Assembly (NCBI RefSeq): GCF_006007885.1
Contig: NZ_VCRO01000001.1
Coordinates: 1,054,001 to 1,118,000 of the forward strand
Length of the DNA: 64,000 bases
Reading direction: 5' to 3'
Source of the DNA: Alteribacter natronophilus
GTDB taxonomy: Bacteria > Bacillota > Bacilli > Bacillales > Salisediminibacteriaceae
How positions within the stretch are numbered: position 1 is the stretch's first letter; each line of letters starts with the position of its first letter. The notes beneath the pieces are model-generated. The model was not told the DNA's origin, made no database searches, and worked only from the letters and a program-made list of their open reading frames with translations. A program made the translations under genes and the position numbers. This document shows, piece after piece, positions 53,424-61,450 of the stretch.

Positions 53424-53813
53424 TTATGCCGGCAGCAGGCCGATCACTGTCTCGATGATTATTGTGATAATCGGAATAGCCATAATCATAATAAGCACTT
53501 TCCCTGCAAGTTCAATTTTCGACGCCATTGCTCCCTGGCCGGCGTCCTTGGCAATCTGTGCCCCAAACTCCGCGATGTAGGCAATACCGATAATTTTAAG
53601 GATCGTCTGGACATAAACCATATTAATTCCTGCATTATCGGCAAGATCCTGAAGCATGGCGATAATTGTACTGATTTTCCCGGCCAGAAAGATGAAAATA
53701 ATAATGCCTGCAAATATCGTCAGCAAAAATGCAAAGACCGGTTTATGCTCCTTTACAACCAGTGCGAGAAAGGTGGCAATCAGCCCCAGACCTACAATCT
53801 GAATAATTTCAAT
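53424..53813 (-). CDS. spoIIIAD: Stage III sporulation protein AD, probable ATT start
   Basis: 129 residues with four membrane spans, matching B. subtilis SpoIIIAD (133). The conserved N-terminal stretch EIIQIVGLGLIATFLALVVK is encoded upstream of the first TTG (53726). That frame holds no ATG, GTG or TTG before an in-frame TAG at 53828. The only plausible initiator is ATT at 53811-53813, 8 bases after AGGGGG. The C-terminal part has NMVYVQTILKIIGIAYIAEFGAQIAKDAGQGAMASKIELAGK. Starting at TTG 53726 would remove the first membrane span. Confidence 0.88.
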   Translation of the reverse strand: MEIIQIVGLGLIATFLALVVKEHKPVFAFLLTIFAGIIIFIFLAGKISTIIAMLQDLADNAGINMVYVQTILKIIGIAYIAEFGAQIAKDAGQGAMASKIELAGKVLIMIMAIPIITIIIETVIGLLPA

Positions 53814-53825
53814 CGCAAACGCCCC

Positions 53826-54032
53826 CTAACCCTGGAAGAGGAATACGCTGCGGATTGTCTGGAACAGATCATCCACAACGGAGGCAACGAGAAACAGGAC
53901 GACCACAAAGGCAATCAGTGTGACCCATTGCGCCATGTCCTCCTTACCCATCTGCTTTAAAACGGTGTGCATCATCGCCACGACAATCCCGACTCCTGCT
54001 ATTTGAAAAATCAGGCTGATATCATAACTCAT
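53826..54032 (-). CDS. spoIIIAC: Stage III sporulation protein AC
   Basis: 68 residues from ATG 54032, equal to B. subtilis, with AGAGGAG 7 bases upstream. Two membrane spans (about 7-25 and 38-55) and conserved FQIAGVGIVVAMMHTVLKQMGKEDMAQWVTL. Small mother-cell membrane component of the SpoIIIA complex. Followed 12 bases later by the ATT-started spoIIIAD. Confidence 0.95.
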   Translation of the reverse strand: MSYDISLIFQIAGVGIVVAMMHTVLKQMGKEDMAQWVTLIAFVVVLFLVASVVDDLFQTIRSVFLFQG

Positions 54033-54055
54033 TGTCAATCTCCTCTCTCACAGAG

Positions 54056-54568
54056 CTAAAGCATAATAAGTGCGAGCAGGATTCCGCACAGAAACCCCAG
54101 GCTTTTATACATGGATTCATGTTTCTTCTGATTTTCCCGTGCTTCCTTTTCCTGCTGTTCAAGGTACGTAAGAGCCAGACGCAGGTGTTTCCTCTGATTT
54201 TCAAGATCCTGCCTCCCGAGAGTTCTTCCGAATTGGGAAAGCACGTCCCATTCACCCTGCTTCAGCTCCAGAACCCGCTTCATTTTTTTGAGCGTACTCT
54301 CCCAGACGTCCGGAGCGAGCTTTTCTTCCCTGCCCAGTGACAGGGAGAAATCCCTGAACAGAAAAGCCGCAGGTTCCCTGAGCTGGCCTGCCACCCTGCT
54401 GCAGGCTTCCTGAAGCGGAGTAAGCCCGTACACCATCTCTGTCTCCAGGGCTTCAAGACCGGAACGGATATCCCTCAGCTGTTTCGTTCTGAACTGCAGC
54501 CTCCGGGCCCATTCCCAGCCGATGGCTGTTGCTGCCAGGATGACAAGTACGATTCCGATCAGTTTCAT
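54056..54568 (-). CDS. spoIIIAB: Stage III sporulation protein AB
   Basis: 170 residues (B. subtilis 171). N-terminal span IGIVLVILAATAIGWEWA, a helical GspF-like cytosolic domain (LRDIRSGLEALETEMVYGLTPLQEACSRVAGQL), and a C-terminal span. ATG 54568 overlaps the spoIIIAA stop by 4 bases (ATGA). Confidence 0.95.
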   Translation of the reverse strand: MKLIGIVLVILAATAIGWEWARRLQFRTKQLRDIRSGLEALETEMVYGLTPLQEACSRVAGQLREPAAFLFRDFSLSLGREEKLAPDVWESTLKKMKRVLELKQGEWDVLSQFGRTLGRQDLENQRKHLRLALTYLEQQEKEARENQKKHESMYKSLGFLCGILLALIML

Positions 54569-55512
54569 TTCACTCTCACCTTCAGTCCCCCTGAACGAGC
54601 ATCCTTCCCAGCTCCCGTCCGGGAACCTTCCCGGAATCTGCTCTGCCCGGTCAGTTCAATGTATTGAACGAACGCCTCCTGTTCGAAAAGCTGCCGGAGG
54701 GTTGGACGGCCTCTGACATCATTTATTCCGCTGCCGTGAACAGAGGCAATGACAGTAACACCTGCATGGACAGCTTCCATAACCGCTTCGGCATCTTCCG
54801 GCCTGCCCAGCTCATCCACTACGATAATATCCGGGCTCATGGAACGGATAAGCATCATCATCCCCTCTGCCTTCGGGCACCTGTCGAGAACATCGACCCT
54901 GTAGCCGAACTCATGCTGCGGGACCCCCTCCACACATCCTGCGAGTTCGGAGCGCTCATCCACGATTCCCACGGTGCAGGGAGGGAGTTTTCTCTCATAA
55001 CAGCCCTGGCTTGCTATTCTTGCAATATCCCGGAGCAGTGTTGTTTTCCCTGTCTTGGGCGGTCCTGCAATCAGAGTATGCTTCCACCCGCCCAGTCCTG
55101 TAAGCCGGTCGAGATAAGGCTCTGCCGCTCCTACAGACTGGCGGGCAATCCGGATATTAAATGATCCGATATCCCTGATTCCTTTCACCGAGCCTTTTTC
55201 CGTCACCACTCTTCCTGCCAGTCCGACTCTGTGGCCTCCGGGAATCGTAATGTACCCCCGCTTCAGCTCCTCCTCAAGCCTGTAGACCGAATGGCCGCTA
55301 AGATAACTGAGCACAAAGGCACCATCTTCGGCTGTAACTGTATAAGGTTTTTCTGCTCCATAAGGAAGAAGGAATGCCTTTTGAGCTGTCATAATCTCCA
55401 GGGGGCGGCCAATCCGGATTCTGATTTCCTCCACTTTGTCCCTGACCTGCTCCGGCACTCCTGCCAGCAGACGCTTAAGCGTGTCAGGCAATACGTCAAA
55501 CACTTCCTTCAT
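54565..55512 (-). CDS. spoIIIAA: Stage III sporulation protein AA (ATPase)
   Basis: 315 residues from ATG 55512 (MKEVFDVLPDTLK), after GGGGTGAATTT; the longer frame to 55551 is not used. Secretion-type (GspE/VirB11-like) ATPase driving the A-Q channel. EIRIRIGRPLEI near 30, Walker A IAGPPKTGKTTLLRDIAR near 140, Walker B DIIVVDELGRPEDAEAVMEAVHAGV near 220, and SVHGSGINDVRGRP. First gene of the operon; a sigma-E-like promoter lies upstream. Confidence 0.96.
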   Translation of the reverse strand: MKEVFDVLPDTLKRLLAGVPEQVRDKVEEIRIRIGRPLEIMTAQKAFLLPYGAEKPYTVTAEDGAFVLSYLSGHSVYRLEEELKRGYITIPGGHRVGLAGRVVTEKGSVKGIRDIGSFNIRIARQSVGAAEPYLDRLTGLGGWKHTLIAGPPKTGKTTLLRDIARIASQGCYERKLPPCTVGIVDERSELAGCVEGVPQHEFGYRVDVLDRCPKAEGMMMLIRSMSPDIIVVDELGRPEDAEAVMEAVHAGVTVIASVHGSGINDVRGRPTLRQLFEQEAFVQYIELTGQSRFREGSRTGAGKDARSGGLKVRVK

Positions 55513-55555
55513 AAATTCACCCCGCAATGGAGAGAACATGGTTGTCCTCACTCAA

Positions 55556-55583
55556 GATTTATGTTTGCTTTTGGCGGTTATGC
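55556..55583 (-). promoter_or_regulatory. Candidate sigma-E promoter of spoIIIA
   Basis: Minus-strand GCATAAC (55577-55583), 13 bases, then CATAAATC (55556-55563), resembling the sigma-E elements KMATATT and CATACAMT with imperfect agreement. The position, 44 bases before spoIIIAA, fits the known sigma-E control of this operon. Confidence 0.45.
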
Positions 55584-55592
55584 GGAAATGGA

Positions 55593-55874
55593 TTAACTTT
55601 TTACGCCAATAAGAATCAAAAGTACGCCGGTAAAAATCAAGGCAATCTTCCAGAAAGACAGGCTGTCTGCCAGCACGTAGACGCCGATCGTCACGCTGAG
55701 GATCAGCACGGCCGGACCGGTAACTGCCAGGATGGCATTCAGTACGAGGGCTTTTTCGACGTTGTTGAACTTCAGTATCAGACCTGCAACAGTCAGTTCG
55801 GCCAGTCCGGAAAATACCCGGAGCAGAACCATGACGACAACCGCCGTCTGCAGTCCTTCCATCCAATCTTTCAT
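55593..55874 (-). CDS. yqhV: YqhV membrane protein (DUF2619)
   Basis: 93 residues, the B. subtilis YqhV length, with three membrane spans (about 8-34, 40-65, 72-92) and motif MVLLRVFSGLAELTVAGLILKFNNVEKALVLNAILAVTGP. Function unknown; sits just upstream of spoIIIA in sporeformers. ATG 55874 follows a GGGGTGATGGG stretch. Confidence 0.88.
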   Translation of the reverse strand: MKDWMEGLQTAVVVMVLLRVFSGLAELTVAGLILKFNNVEKALVLNAILAVTGPAVLILSVTIGVYVLADSLSFWKIALIFTGVLLILIGVKS

Positions 55875-56077
55875 CCCATCACCCCGGTGTTAGACATGCC
55901 TTTGTTCATACCTATGAAGCCTGTCTCCGAAAAAGACCCGGCAACAGAAGCCTATGGGAGGATTTGAAGGACGCACTGCTTTTCTGTCCGGGTAAGGGAG
56001 GGTATGGAGGATCGTACCGGAATGTCAGAGGGGTGGAATAGCACCGGTTAAGCAGGAAACAGAAACCTTCACTGCAC

Positions 56078-56128
56078 AAAAAAGGCTGCTTCACAGGCCC
56101 GTATTCGGGAACCTGTAAAGCAGCCTTT
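56078..56128 (-). terminator. Terminator after efp
   Basis: A very long hairpin, AAAGGCTGCTT...ACAGG...CCCG against CGGG...CCTGT...AAGCAGCCTTT, with only scattered mismatches, followed by TTTTTTG on the minus strand. Confidence 0.93.
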
Positions 56129-56153
56129 CTCGATGAGTAGATGGTATTGTCTG

Positions 56154-56711
56154 TTACGCCCGTGAAACGTATTTACCGTCACGAGTGTCAATGATAAGCA
56201 CGTCTCCCTGGTTAATGAAGAACGGCACCTGTACCGTAAGGCCGGTCTCCAGGGTAGCCGGCTTCGTTCCGCCTGATGCTGTATCACCTTTTATACCCGG
56301 CTCGGTTTCGGTAACTTCAAGCTGCACGTTGAGAGGAACATCCACACCGATTGTCTCTCCCTCGTAAATGAGGATCTGAACTTCCATGTTTTCCTTCAGG
56401 TAGTTAAGCTGGGTCTTAATCTGTTCCTCGGGAAGCTCCAGCTGTTCATAGGACTGTGTATCCATGAACGTATGAGTGGATCCGCTGGCATAGAGATACT
56501 GCATTTTGCGGTTTTCCATATGTGCTTTGGCAACCTTCTCACCTGCACGGAACGTCTTCTCCTGAATGCTGCCGTTTCGCAGATTTTTAAGCTTTGAACG
56601 TACAAATGCAGCACCTTTTCCCGGTTTTACGTGCTGGAAATCCATTACCTGCCAGATGCCGTTGTCCACTTCAATAGTGAGGCCTGTCTTAAAATCGTTT
56701 ACTGAAATCAT
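56154..56711 (-). CDS. efp: Elongation factor P
   Basis: 185 residues from ATG 56711 (GGGAGG 8 bases upstream), the B. subtilis length. Relieves ribosome stalling at polyproline. Three OB-like domains; the domain I loop [18 protein letters not shown] carries the Lys modified in Bacillus EF-P. The C-terminal signature [17 protein letters not shown] is intact. It follows papA by 48 bases, as in B. subtilis. Confidence 0.98.
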   Translation of the reverse strand: MISVNDFKTGLTIEVDNGIWQVMDFQHVKPGKGAAFVRSKLKNLRNGSIQEKTFRAGEKVAKAHMENRKMQYLYASGSTHTFMDTQSYEQLELPEEQIKTQLNYLKENMEVQILIYEGETIGVDVPLNVQLEVTETEPGIKGDTASGGTKPATLETGLTVQVPFFINQGDVLIIDTRDGKYVSRA

Positions 56712-56759
56712 GTTCATTTCCTCCCGATTAAGCCGTCGGTAATTCAGACGGCCAAATAT

Positions 56760-57827
56760 TTATTCTCCAAGAACGAGCAGTTCCTTTGTGGACTTGGACA
56801 GACATTCGTTTCCGTTTTCAGTCACTACTGCATCGTCTTCAATTCTCGTTCCGCCCGTACCGGCAACATAGATACCCGGTTCCACTGTGACAACCATGCC
56901 AGGTTCGAGCACCGTATCGGACTTGAAGGAGAGTCCAGGACCTTCATGCACTTCCATCCCCAGACCGTGACCGGTGGAGTGGCCGAAATATTCCCCATAG
57001 CCCTGTTCCTTAATGTAATCCCGCGTCAGAGCATCAGCCTGAATGCCGGTAATGCCCGCTTTAAGGCCTTCCATCCCCTTGAGCTGTGCCTGAAGCACTG
57101 TATCGTATATCTTTTTGAGCTCGTCACTTACTTCTCCGACAGCAACGGTACGGGTGATGTCCGAGCAGTAGCCTTTGTAATAGGCACCGAAATCAAGCGT
57201 TACCAGTTCGCCCCGCTCAATTTTCTTTTCGCTCGCTACACCGTGGGGAAGTGCGGAGCGGTAACCTGACGCCACGATGATATCAAAGGAAGAGGAGACA
57301 GCGCCCCGCTTTCTCATAAAGAACTCAAGTTCATTGGAGACATCAATTTCCCTGACTCCAGGACGTATGTAACTCTGGATGTGCGAAAAGGCTGCGTCTG
57401 CAATTTCCACGGCTTCACGGATTGTCTGAAGCTCATTTTCATCCTTAATCATTCTGAGCTTTTCAACCATACCGGCAACCGGAATGAGTTCTCCATTTAT
57501 GACGTTTTTATATGTATCAAATGTGCCGTACGTCATATGGTCTTTTTCAAAGCCGAGCCGTTTAATACCCAGCGCTTCCGCCTGAGCTGCCACTTCCTCG
57601 TGAATCGGTCTGGTATGCTGCACGATCCGGTAGCCTTCCGCCTGTTCGGCCGCCTGTTCCGTATAGCGGAAGTCAGTAATAAAAACAGCTTCCGAATCCG
57701 AAATCAGAGCCGCACCTGCCGATCCTGTGAATCCCGTCACATATCTGCGGTTTGTCGGACTCATAATGAGTATGCCGTCAATCTCTTTTTCCGAAAACAA
57801 CGCTCTCAGTTTTTCAAGTCTGGACAT
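56760..57827 (-). CDS. papA: Xaa-Pro aminopeptidase PapA (YqhT)
   Basis: 355 residues from ATG 57827 behind GGAGGAG (the frame runs to 57902 without a site). M24 dinuclear metallopeptidase removing N-terminal residues before proline. Ligands appear in LVTLDFGAYYKGYCSDITRTV (two Asp), STGHGLGMEVHEGP (His), MVVTVEPGIY (Glu) and TRIEDDAVV (Glu). N-terminal creatinase-like domain about 1-125. Overlaps the aroQ 3' end by 14 bases. Confidence 0.95.
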   Translation of the reverse strand: MSRLEKLRALFSEKEIDGILIMSPTNRRYVTGFTGSAGAALISDSEAVFITDFRYTEQAAEQAEGYRIVQHTRPIHEEVAAQAEALGIKRLGFEKDHMTYGTFDTYKNVINGELIPVAGMVEKLRMIKDENELQTIREAVEIADAAFSHIQSYIRPGVREIDVSNELEFFMRKRGAVSSSFDIIVASGYRSALPHGVASEKKIERGELVTLDFGAYYKGYCSDITRTVAVGEVSDELKKIYDTVLQAQLKGMEGLKAGITGIQADALTRDYIKEQGYGEYFGHSTGHGLGMEVHEGPGLSFKSDTVLEPGMVVTVEPGIYVAGTGGTRIEDDAVVTENGNECLSKSTKELLVLGE

Positions 57828-58257
57828 CCGTATCTCCTCCTTTAAAATAATGAAGCGCCAGTCTGTACCCGTCAGTGCCGAAACCGGTAATCTGACCCTC
57901 ACATACAGCTGCTGTTACCGACACATGCCTGAACGATTCTCTCTTATGAACATTTGAAATATGAACTTCCACAGCCGGAATGTCCACCGAGGCTATGGCA
58001 TCCCGAATCGCGTAGCTGTAGTGGGTAAATGCCGCAGGGTTAATGATGATTCCGTCGGCCTTTTCCCCGGCTTCATGGATCCAGTCAATGATATCGCCTT
58101 CATGATTCGACTGTTTAGCTGTCAGTTGGATCCCCAGGCTGCCGGCAAAAGAAATAAGTCCCTTTTCCAGGGTCCCTAGTGTGGTCCTGCCGTATACGTC
58201 AGGCTCACGCATGCCAAGGCGATTCAGATTTGGCCCGTTTAACAGATAAATGTTCAT
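57814..58257 (-). CDS. aroQ: 3-dehydroquinate dehydratase, type II
   Basis: 147 residues (B. subtilis YqhS 148). Third step of the shikimate pathway. NGPNLNRLGMREPDVYG near the N-terminus carries the catalytic Arg and Tyr, followed by QSNHEGDIIDWIHEA, IINPAAFTHYSYAIRDAI and VEVHISNVHKRESFRHVS. GGGTG precedes ATG 58257. Coupled to papA. Confidence 0.97.
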   Translation of the reverse strand: MNIYLLNGPNLNRLGMREPDVYGRTTLGTLEKGLISFAGSLGIQLTAKQSNHEGDIIDWIHEAGEKADGIIINPAAFTHYSYAIRDAIASVDIPAVEVHISNVHKRESFRHVSVTAAVCEGQITGFGTDGYRLALHYFKGGDTDVQT

Positions 58258-58282
58258 TCGATCTCACACCCGTCGGAATTGG

Positions 58283-58315
58283 TAAAAAAAATAGAATGTT
58301 CCACGGAACATTCTA
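58283..58315 (-). terminator. Terminator between yqhR and aroQ
   Basis: TAGAATGTTCC/GGAACATTCTA, a perfect 11-bp stem with a 2-base tip, followed on the minus strand by eight T. It follows the yqhR stop directly. Confidence 0.95.
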
Positions 58316-58325
58316 CCACAGCTCT

Positions 58326-58832
58326 TCAGCTTTGAATAGATTCACCCTTCGCAGCCTCAAGTCGTTCCCCGTATTCATAGGCAACAGAGTAGCCGATAAA
58401 TGCACCGTACAGCACATATAAACAGAGCGTTGTCACAATTGTATTCACATCCAGCTCCGTAAGCGGATCAACACCGGGAAACATAGGATTAAATGCGCCG
58501 AATACGATCGCCCAGAGCACAAAACCGAAGATGATCCCGGGCCAGAGTTTATTTACTTTTGCCAGAAGCAGCCGGTAGATGAATGCCACTCCAATGGAAA
58601 CAACCCCGATCGCGAGAATCCCGATCAGCTGGCCCAGCCATCCGTTTTTCCAGTCTGGAAGAGCCCAGGGCAGCAGAATCATATTCGGACCTGCTTTTGC
58701 AAAATTAAACACATAAGCGGCATAGCCCAATGCGCTCCAGAAAAGCCCGCCGAAAAATCCGGTAATCGCCACTATGGCATTGTAGGACAGGGGCTCTTCG
58801 GTCTGGTTCTGTTCTTTTTCTTTACTGCTCAT
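58326..58832 (-). CDS. yqhR: YqhR membrane protein
   Basis: 168 residues from ATG 58832, matching YqhR length; GAGGTG lies at proper spacing and the frame upstream to 58979 has no site. Four membrane spans (about 25-48, 65-85, 95-115, 130-150) with GGLFWSALGYAAYVFNFAKAGPN and GIIFGFVLWAIVFGAFNPMFP. Function unknown. Divergent from yqhQ. Confidence 0.88.
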   Translation of the reverse strand: MSSKEKEQNQTEEPLSYNAIVAITGFFGGLFWSALGYAAYVFNFAKAGPNMILLPWALPDWKNGWLGQLIGILAIGVVSIGVAFIYRLLLAKVNKLWPGIIFGFVLWAIVFGAFNPMFPGVDPLTELDVNTIVTTLCLYVLYGAFIGYSVAYEYGERLEAAKGESIQS

Positions 58833-58998
58833 GTCTGTCATCACCTCGCCCCGTATTATGCCCGGGTTCTTCTTTTTTAACGCTTCATTCATGATCCCGG
58901 CTGTTTTTTTACCCGGACATACAATTCTATCCAGAGGAGTGTAGAAGACGCCGGAGAAGGGAATAGTATGACAGGACAATTGCCTCTCCTGTGTGTGA

Positions 58999-59028
58999 TT
59001 GGAGGTATTTCCTATATTGATGTAGAAT
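58999..59028 (+). promoter_or_regulatory. Candidate sigma-A promoter of yqhQ
   Basis: TTGGAG (58999-59004), 18 bases, TAGAAT (59023-59028). Moderate agreement, about 78 bases before yqhQ. Confidence 0.4.
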
Positions 59029-59105
59029 AGGTAAAAACAGCAGTTGGCTGTTACGGCCCGTTAACACGGAAAAGCCGAAAAAGATCAGACAGGCTGGTGA
59101 CATCA

Positions 59106-60056
59106 ATGAGTAAACAGACAGAGACTCCTGCCTACGGCGGACAGGCCGTTATGGAGGGAGTCATGTTCGGCGGAAAAAACACAACTGTAACCGCCATTAG
59201 ACGAAATGACAATAGTCTTGATTTTTTCGAAGTAAAAAAGAAAAAACGTCCCTGGGTCGAAAAACTGAAAAAAATTCCGTTTCTCCGCGGTGTTGCGGCA
59301 ATAGTTGAAGCGAGTGCAAACGGGACAAAACATCTGAACTTTTCCACCGAACGCTATGATGTTAATCCGGAAGATGATGATCAGATCGAGTCCACCGAAC
59401 AGACATCCAAACTGACTATGATTCTTGGGGTGGCTGCAGTCGGTGTTCTTACCTTCATCTTCGGAAAACTGATTTTCACTGCTCTGCCGGCTGCGCTCGC
59501 AGAACTCTTCCGCCCGGTTTTTCCGGGACACGTAGCCCAGAATCTGATAGAAGGTTTCATTAAACTTATATTCCTTCTGAGCTATATCTATATCATCAGC
59601 CTGACTCCCCTTATTAAACGCGTGTTTCAGTACCACGGAGCAGAGCACAAAGTCATAAATGCATTTGAGAACGGCAAAGAGCTTAACGTCCAGAACGTTC
59701 AGGACCAGTCAAGGCTGCATTACCGCTGCGGCAGCAGTTTTATCCTGTTTACGGTTATTGTCGGCGTATTCATTTATCTCGCTGTTCCGTCAGAACCATT
59801 ATGGGAACGCCTGACATACAGAATTGCCCTCATACCTGTTGTGCTTGGAGCATCATACGAAGTACTCCAGCTGACCAACAGAGTACGCAACGTTCCTTCG
59901 CTCAGATGGCTCGGATATCCAGGCCTGTGGCTTCAGCTTCTGACTACGAAAGAACCGAAAGACGCACAGGTGGAAGTCGCCATTGCCTCGTTTGAGGAAA
60001 TGCGGAAAAGAGATGCGGCTCCAGCTGAGGATAATCCGGTAAACCGTATCGTATGA
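59106..60056 (+). CDS. yqhQ: YqhQ, DUF1385 membrane protein
   Basis: 316 residues from ATG 59106 (GTG at 59097 is an alternative). N-terminal GGQAVMEGVMFGGKN, the DUF1385 signature, then a soluble region, four membrane spans (about 98-120, 140-165, 210-230, 235-255) and YHGAEHKVINAFENGKELNVQNVQDQSRLHYRCGSSFI in the middle with conserved His and Cys. Function unknown; the His/Glu-rich centre could bind a metal. Co-transcribed with yqhP. Confidence 0.9.
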   Translation: MSKQTETPAYGGQAVMEGVMFGGKNTTVTAIRRNDNSLDFFEVKKKKRPWVEKLKKIPFLRGVAAIVEASANGTKHLNFSTERYDVNPEDDDQIESTEQTSKLTMILGVAAVGVLTFIFGKLIFTALPAALAELFRPVFPGHVAQNLIEGFIKLIFLLSYIYIISLTPLIKRVFQYHGAEHKVINAFENGKELNVQNVQDQSRLHYRCGSSFILFTVIVGVFIYLAVPSEPLWERLTYRIALIPVVLGASYEVLQLTNRVRNVPSLRWLGYPGLWLQLLTTKEPKDAQVEVAIASFEEMRKRDAAPAEDNPVNRIV

Positions 60057-60125
60057 TAGTAGAAACCAGGTTACTTCCGGATTCGGGTTTTTCCTTTGCA
60101 TGACAATTAAAATGGAGGTGTTTAA

Positions 60126-60539
60126 ATGCTGCGTTCATTTCATCCGCTTCTGCTCGTCCTTTTTGCACTTGCCATCTTCGGTATCGGGTCGCAGCTTTTC
60201 TCGGATCCCGCCGGCTTCTTTGTCAGTATCCTTGTAATGGTCGGGGTGGCAGCCCTTCTGTTTCTTCTGTTCCGCCACTTCATTATGCCGCGCATGATGA
60301 ATTCCGGCTACGGCTCCAGATTCCAGGCCCAGGGGCAGGGCATGCATTCCCGTCAGTCCGCCTATGCGCAGGCTGCCCGGAAACAGCCGGCCCGTACCCA
60401 GCCTAACCAGAAGAAAGGGAAACAGTCTCTGAAAAAACGTTCCTCCCGGCCACTGATAAAAAGACAATCCGACGTTCAGCTTCGGGTAATTGAGGGAAAG
60501 AAAAATAAAAGCAGGAAAAAGAACCGGGCATTGTTTTAA
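60126..60539 (+). CDS. yqhP: YqhP, SA1362-family protein
   Basis: 137 residues: two N-terminal membrane spans (about 7-24 and 30-50), then a strongly basic, Gln/Arg/Lys-rich tail to KNKSRKKNRALF that is probably disordered. The pattern HPLLLVLFALAIFGIGSQL is typical of YqhP. Function unknown. TGGAGGTG precedes ATG 60126. Between yqhQ and the PAP2-like gene. Confidence 0.82.
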   Translation: MLRSFHPLLLVLFALAIFGIGSQLFSDPAGFFVSILVMVGVAALLFLLFRHFIMPRMMNSGYGSRFQAQGQGMHSRQSAYAQAARKQPARTQPNQKKGKQSLKKRSSRPLIKRQSDVQLRVIEGKKNKSRKKNRALF

Positions 60540-60556
60540 ACGCTTGGTTCTTTTTC
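60516..60556 (+). terminator. Terminator after yqhP
   Basis: AAAAAGAACC (60516-60524) pairs with GGTTCTTTTT (60546-60555); the left arm is inside the coding end and the T run is part of the right arm. Confidence 0.7.
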
Positions 60557-60622
60557 ATAGCCGCCGGCAGTTCTGCTGTTTCAGCAGTTCCGGATTTAAA
60601 GAAAACTTCTGCGGAGGAGGGG

Positions 60623-61450
60623 ATGCCAGTGACTACACTTGATGAACCGCTCTATTATTTCACAGCCGATTTAATAACACTCGATCAGCTTGATCTCATT
60701 TTCCTTGTATTAATCGCCCTTATTTTCTGGACTTATGACAAAACAAAAGGCTTTCAGCTATTCTTTCTTCTTTCTCTCTCGGTTTCCCTCGCCCACATCA
60801 TCCTTCTCTTTCTTCCAGGCATTTTTGTAGGGCAGGAACAGCTTCCTATTACACATACACCGGTTCAGGCGGTAATGACGTTTTCCGCTTTCTTTATTCC
60901 TCTGGCCAGAAACCGTGTTGAACTGGCTGCCACACTGGCACCCGTCTTTGCTATTTCCATTACTTTCTTACTGTTTACAGACGTCCCTGTTTTTTCACTG
61001 ATCGGCGCCATCGGTATCGGCGGCTTTATCGTTTACGGATTTTACAGAAGTTTTGAATGGATCGGCGGTATGCCCGACAGATACGTCATGGCTTTCGCCA
61101 TAGTATTTCCGGCTTTTCTTACCGCAGTTATATATCCGTACACTTCCTATCTTCTCCACACAGGCTACCTCCTGGGAGCGGGGATCGGGGTCTCCCTGGA
61201 GTTTGTAAAAGTCCGTACGAGCATAAAAAAAGCCGGATTTCTCCAGCGTCTGGCTGCTGCTGCCGCAGGACTCGCGGGTATTTCAGCAGCACATATATTT
61301 TCGCCTGTACTGTTTTCACCTTTTCCTCTTCCTGCACTCGCACAGGGAATCGCACTGGGTTTATGGATCACCCTGATTTTCCCTCTCCTCCTGGTTCTCA
61401 CAGGGATCTACGATCAGGATGGCAGGGCGGAAATCGTGGAGCCCCGTTAA
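60623..61450 (+). CDS. Polytopic membrane protein resembling a catalytically degenerate PAP2 phosphatase
   Basis: 275 residues, about eight membrane spans. The layout recalls the PAP2 proteins of Bacillota that end in a GLWITLGAPLLF-like segment; here the end reads ALGLWITLIFPLLLVLTG. Where PAP2 has PSGH-x-Q-x-A, this has LPITHTPVQAVMTF, and the later SR-x5-H-x3-D region reads YPYTSYLLHTGYLLGAG. The two His remain, but Ser-Gly, Arg and Asp are gone, so phosphatase activity is doubtful. GGAGGAG precedes ATG 60623. Its stop codon overlaps that of the convergent yqhO. Family assignment is by eye. Confidence 0.65.
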   Translation: MPVTTLDEPLYYFTADLITLDQLDLIFLVLIALIFWTYDKTKGFQLFFLLSLSVSLAHIILLFLPGIFVGQEQLPITHTPVQAVMTFSAFFIPLARNRVELAATLAPVFAISITFLLFTDVPVFSLIGAIGIGGFIVYGFYRSFEWIGGMPDRYVMAFAIVFPAFLTAVIYPYTSYLLHTGYLLGAGIGVSLEFVKVRTSIKKAGFLQRLAAAAAGLAGISAAHIFSPVLFSPFPLPALAQGIALGLWITLIFPLLLVLTGIYDQDGRAEIVEPR

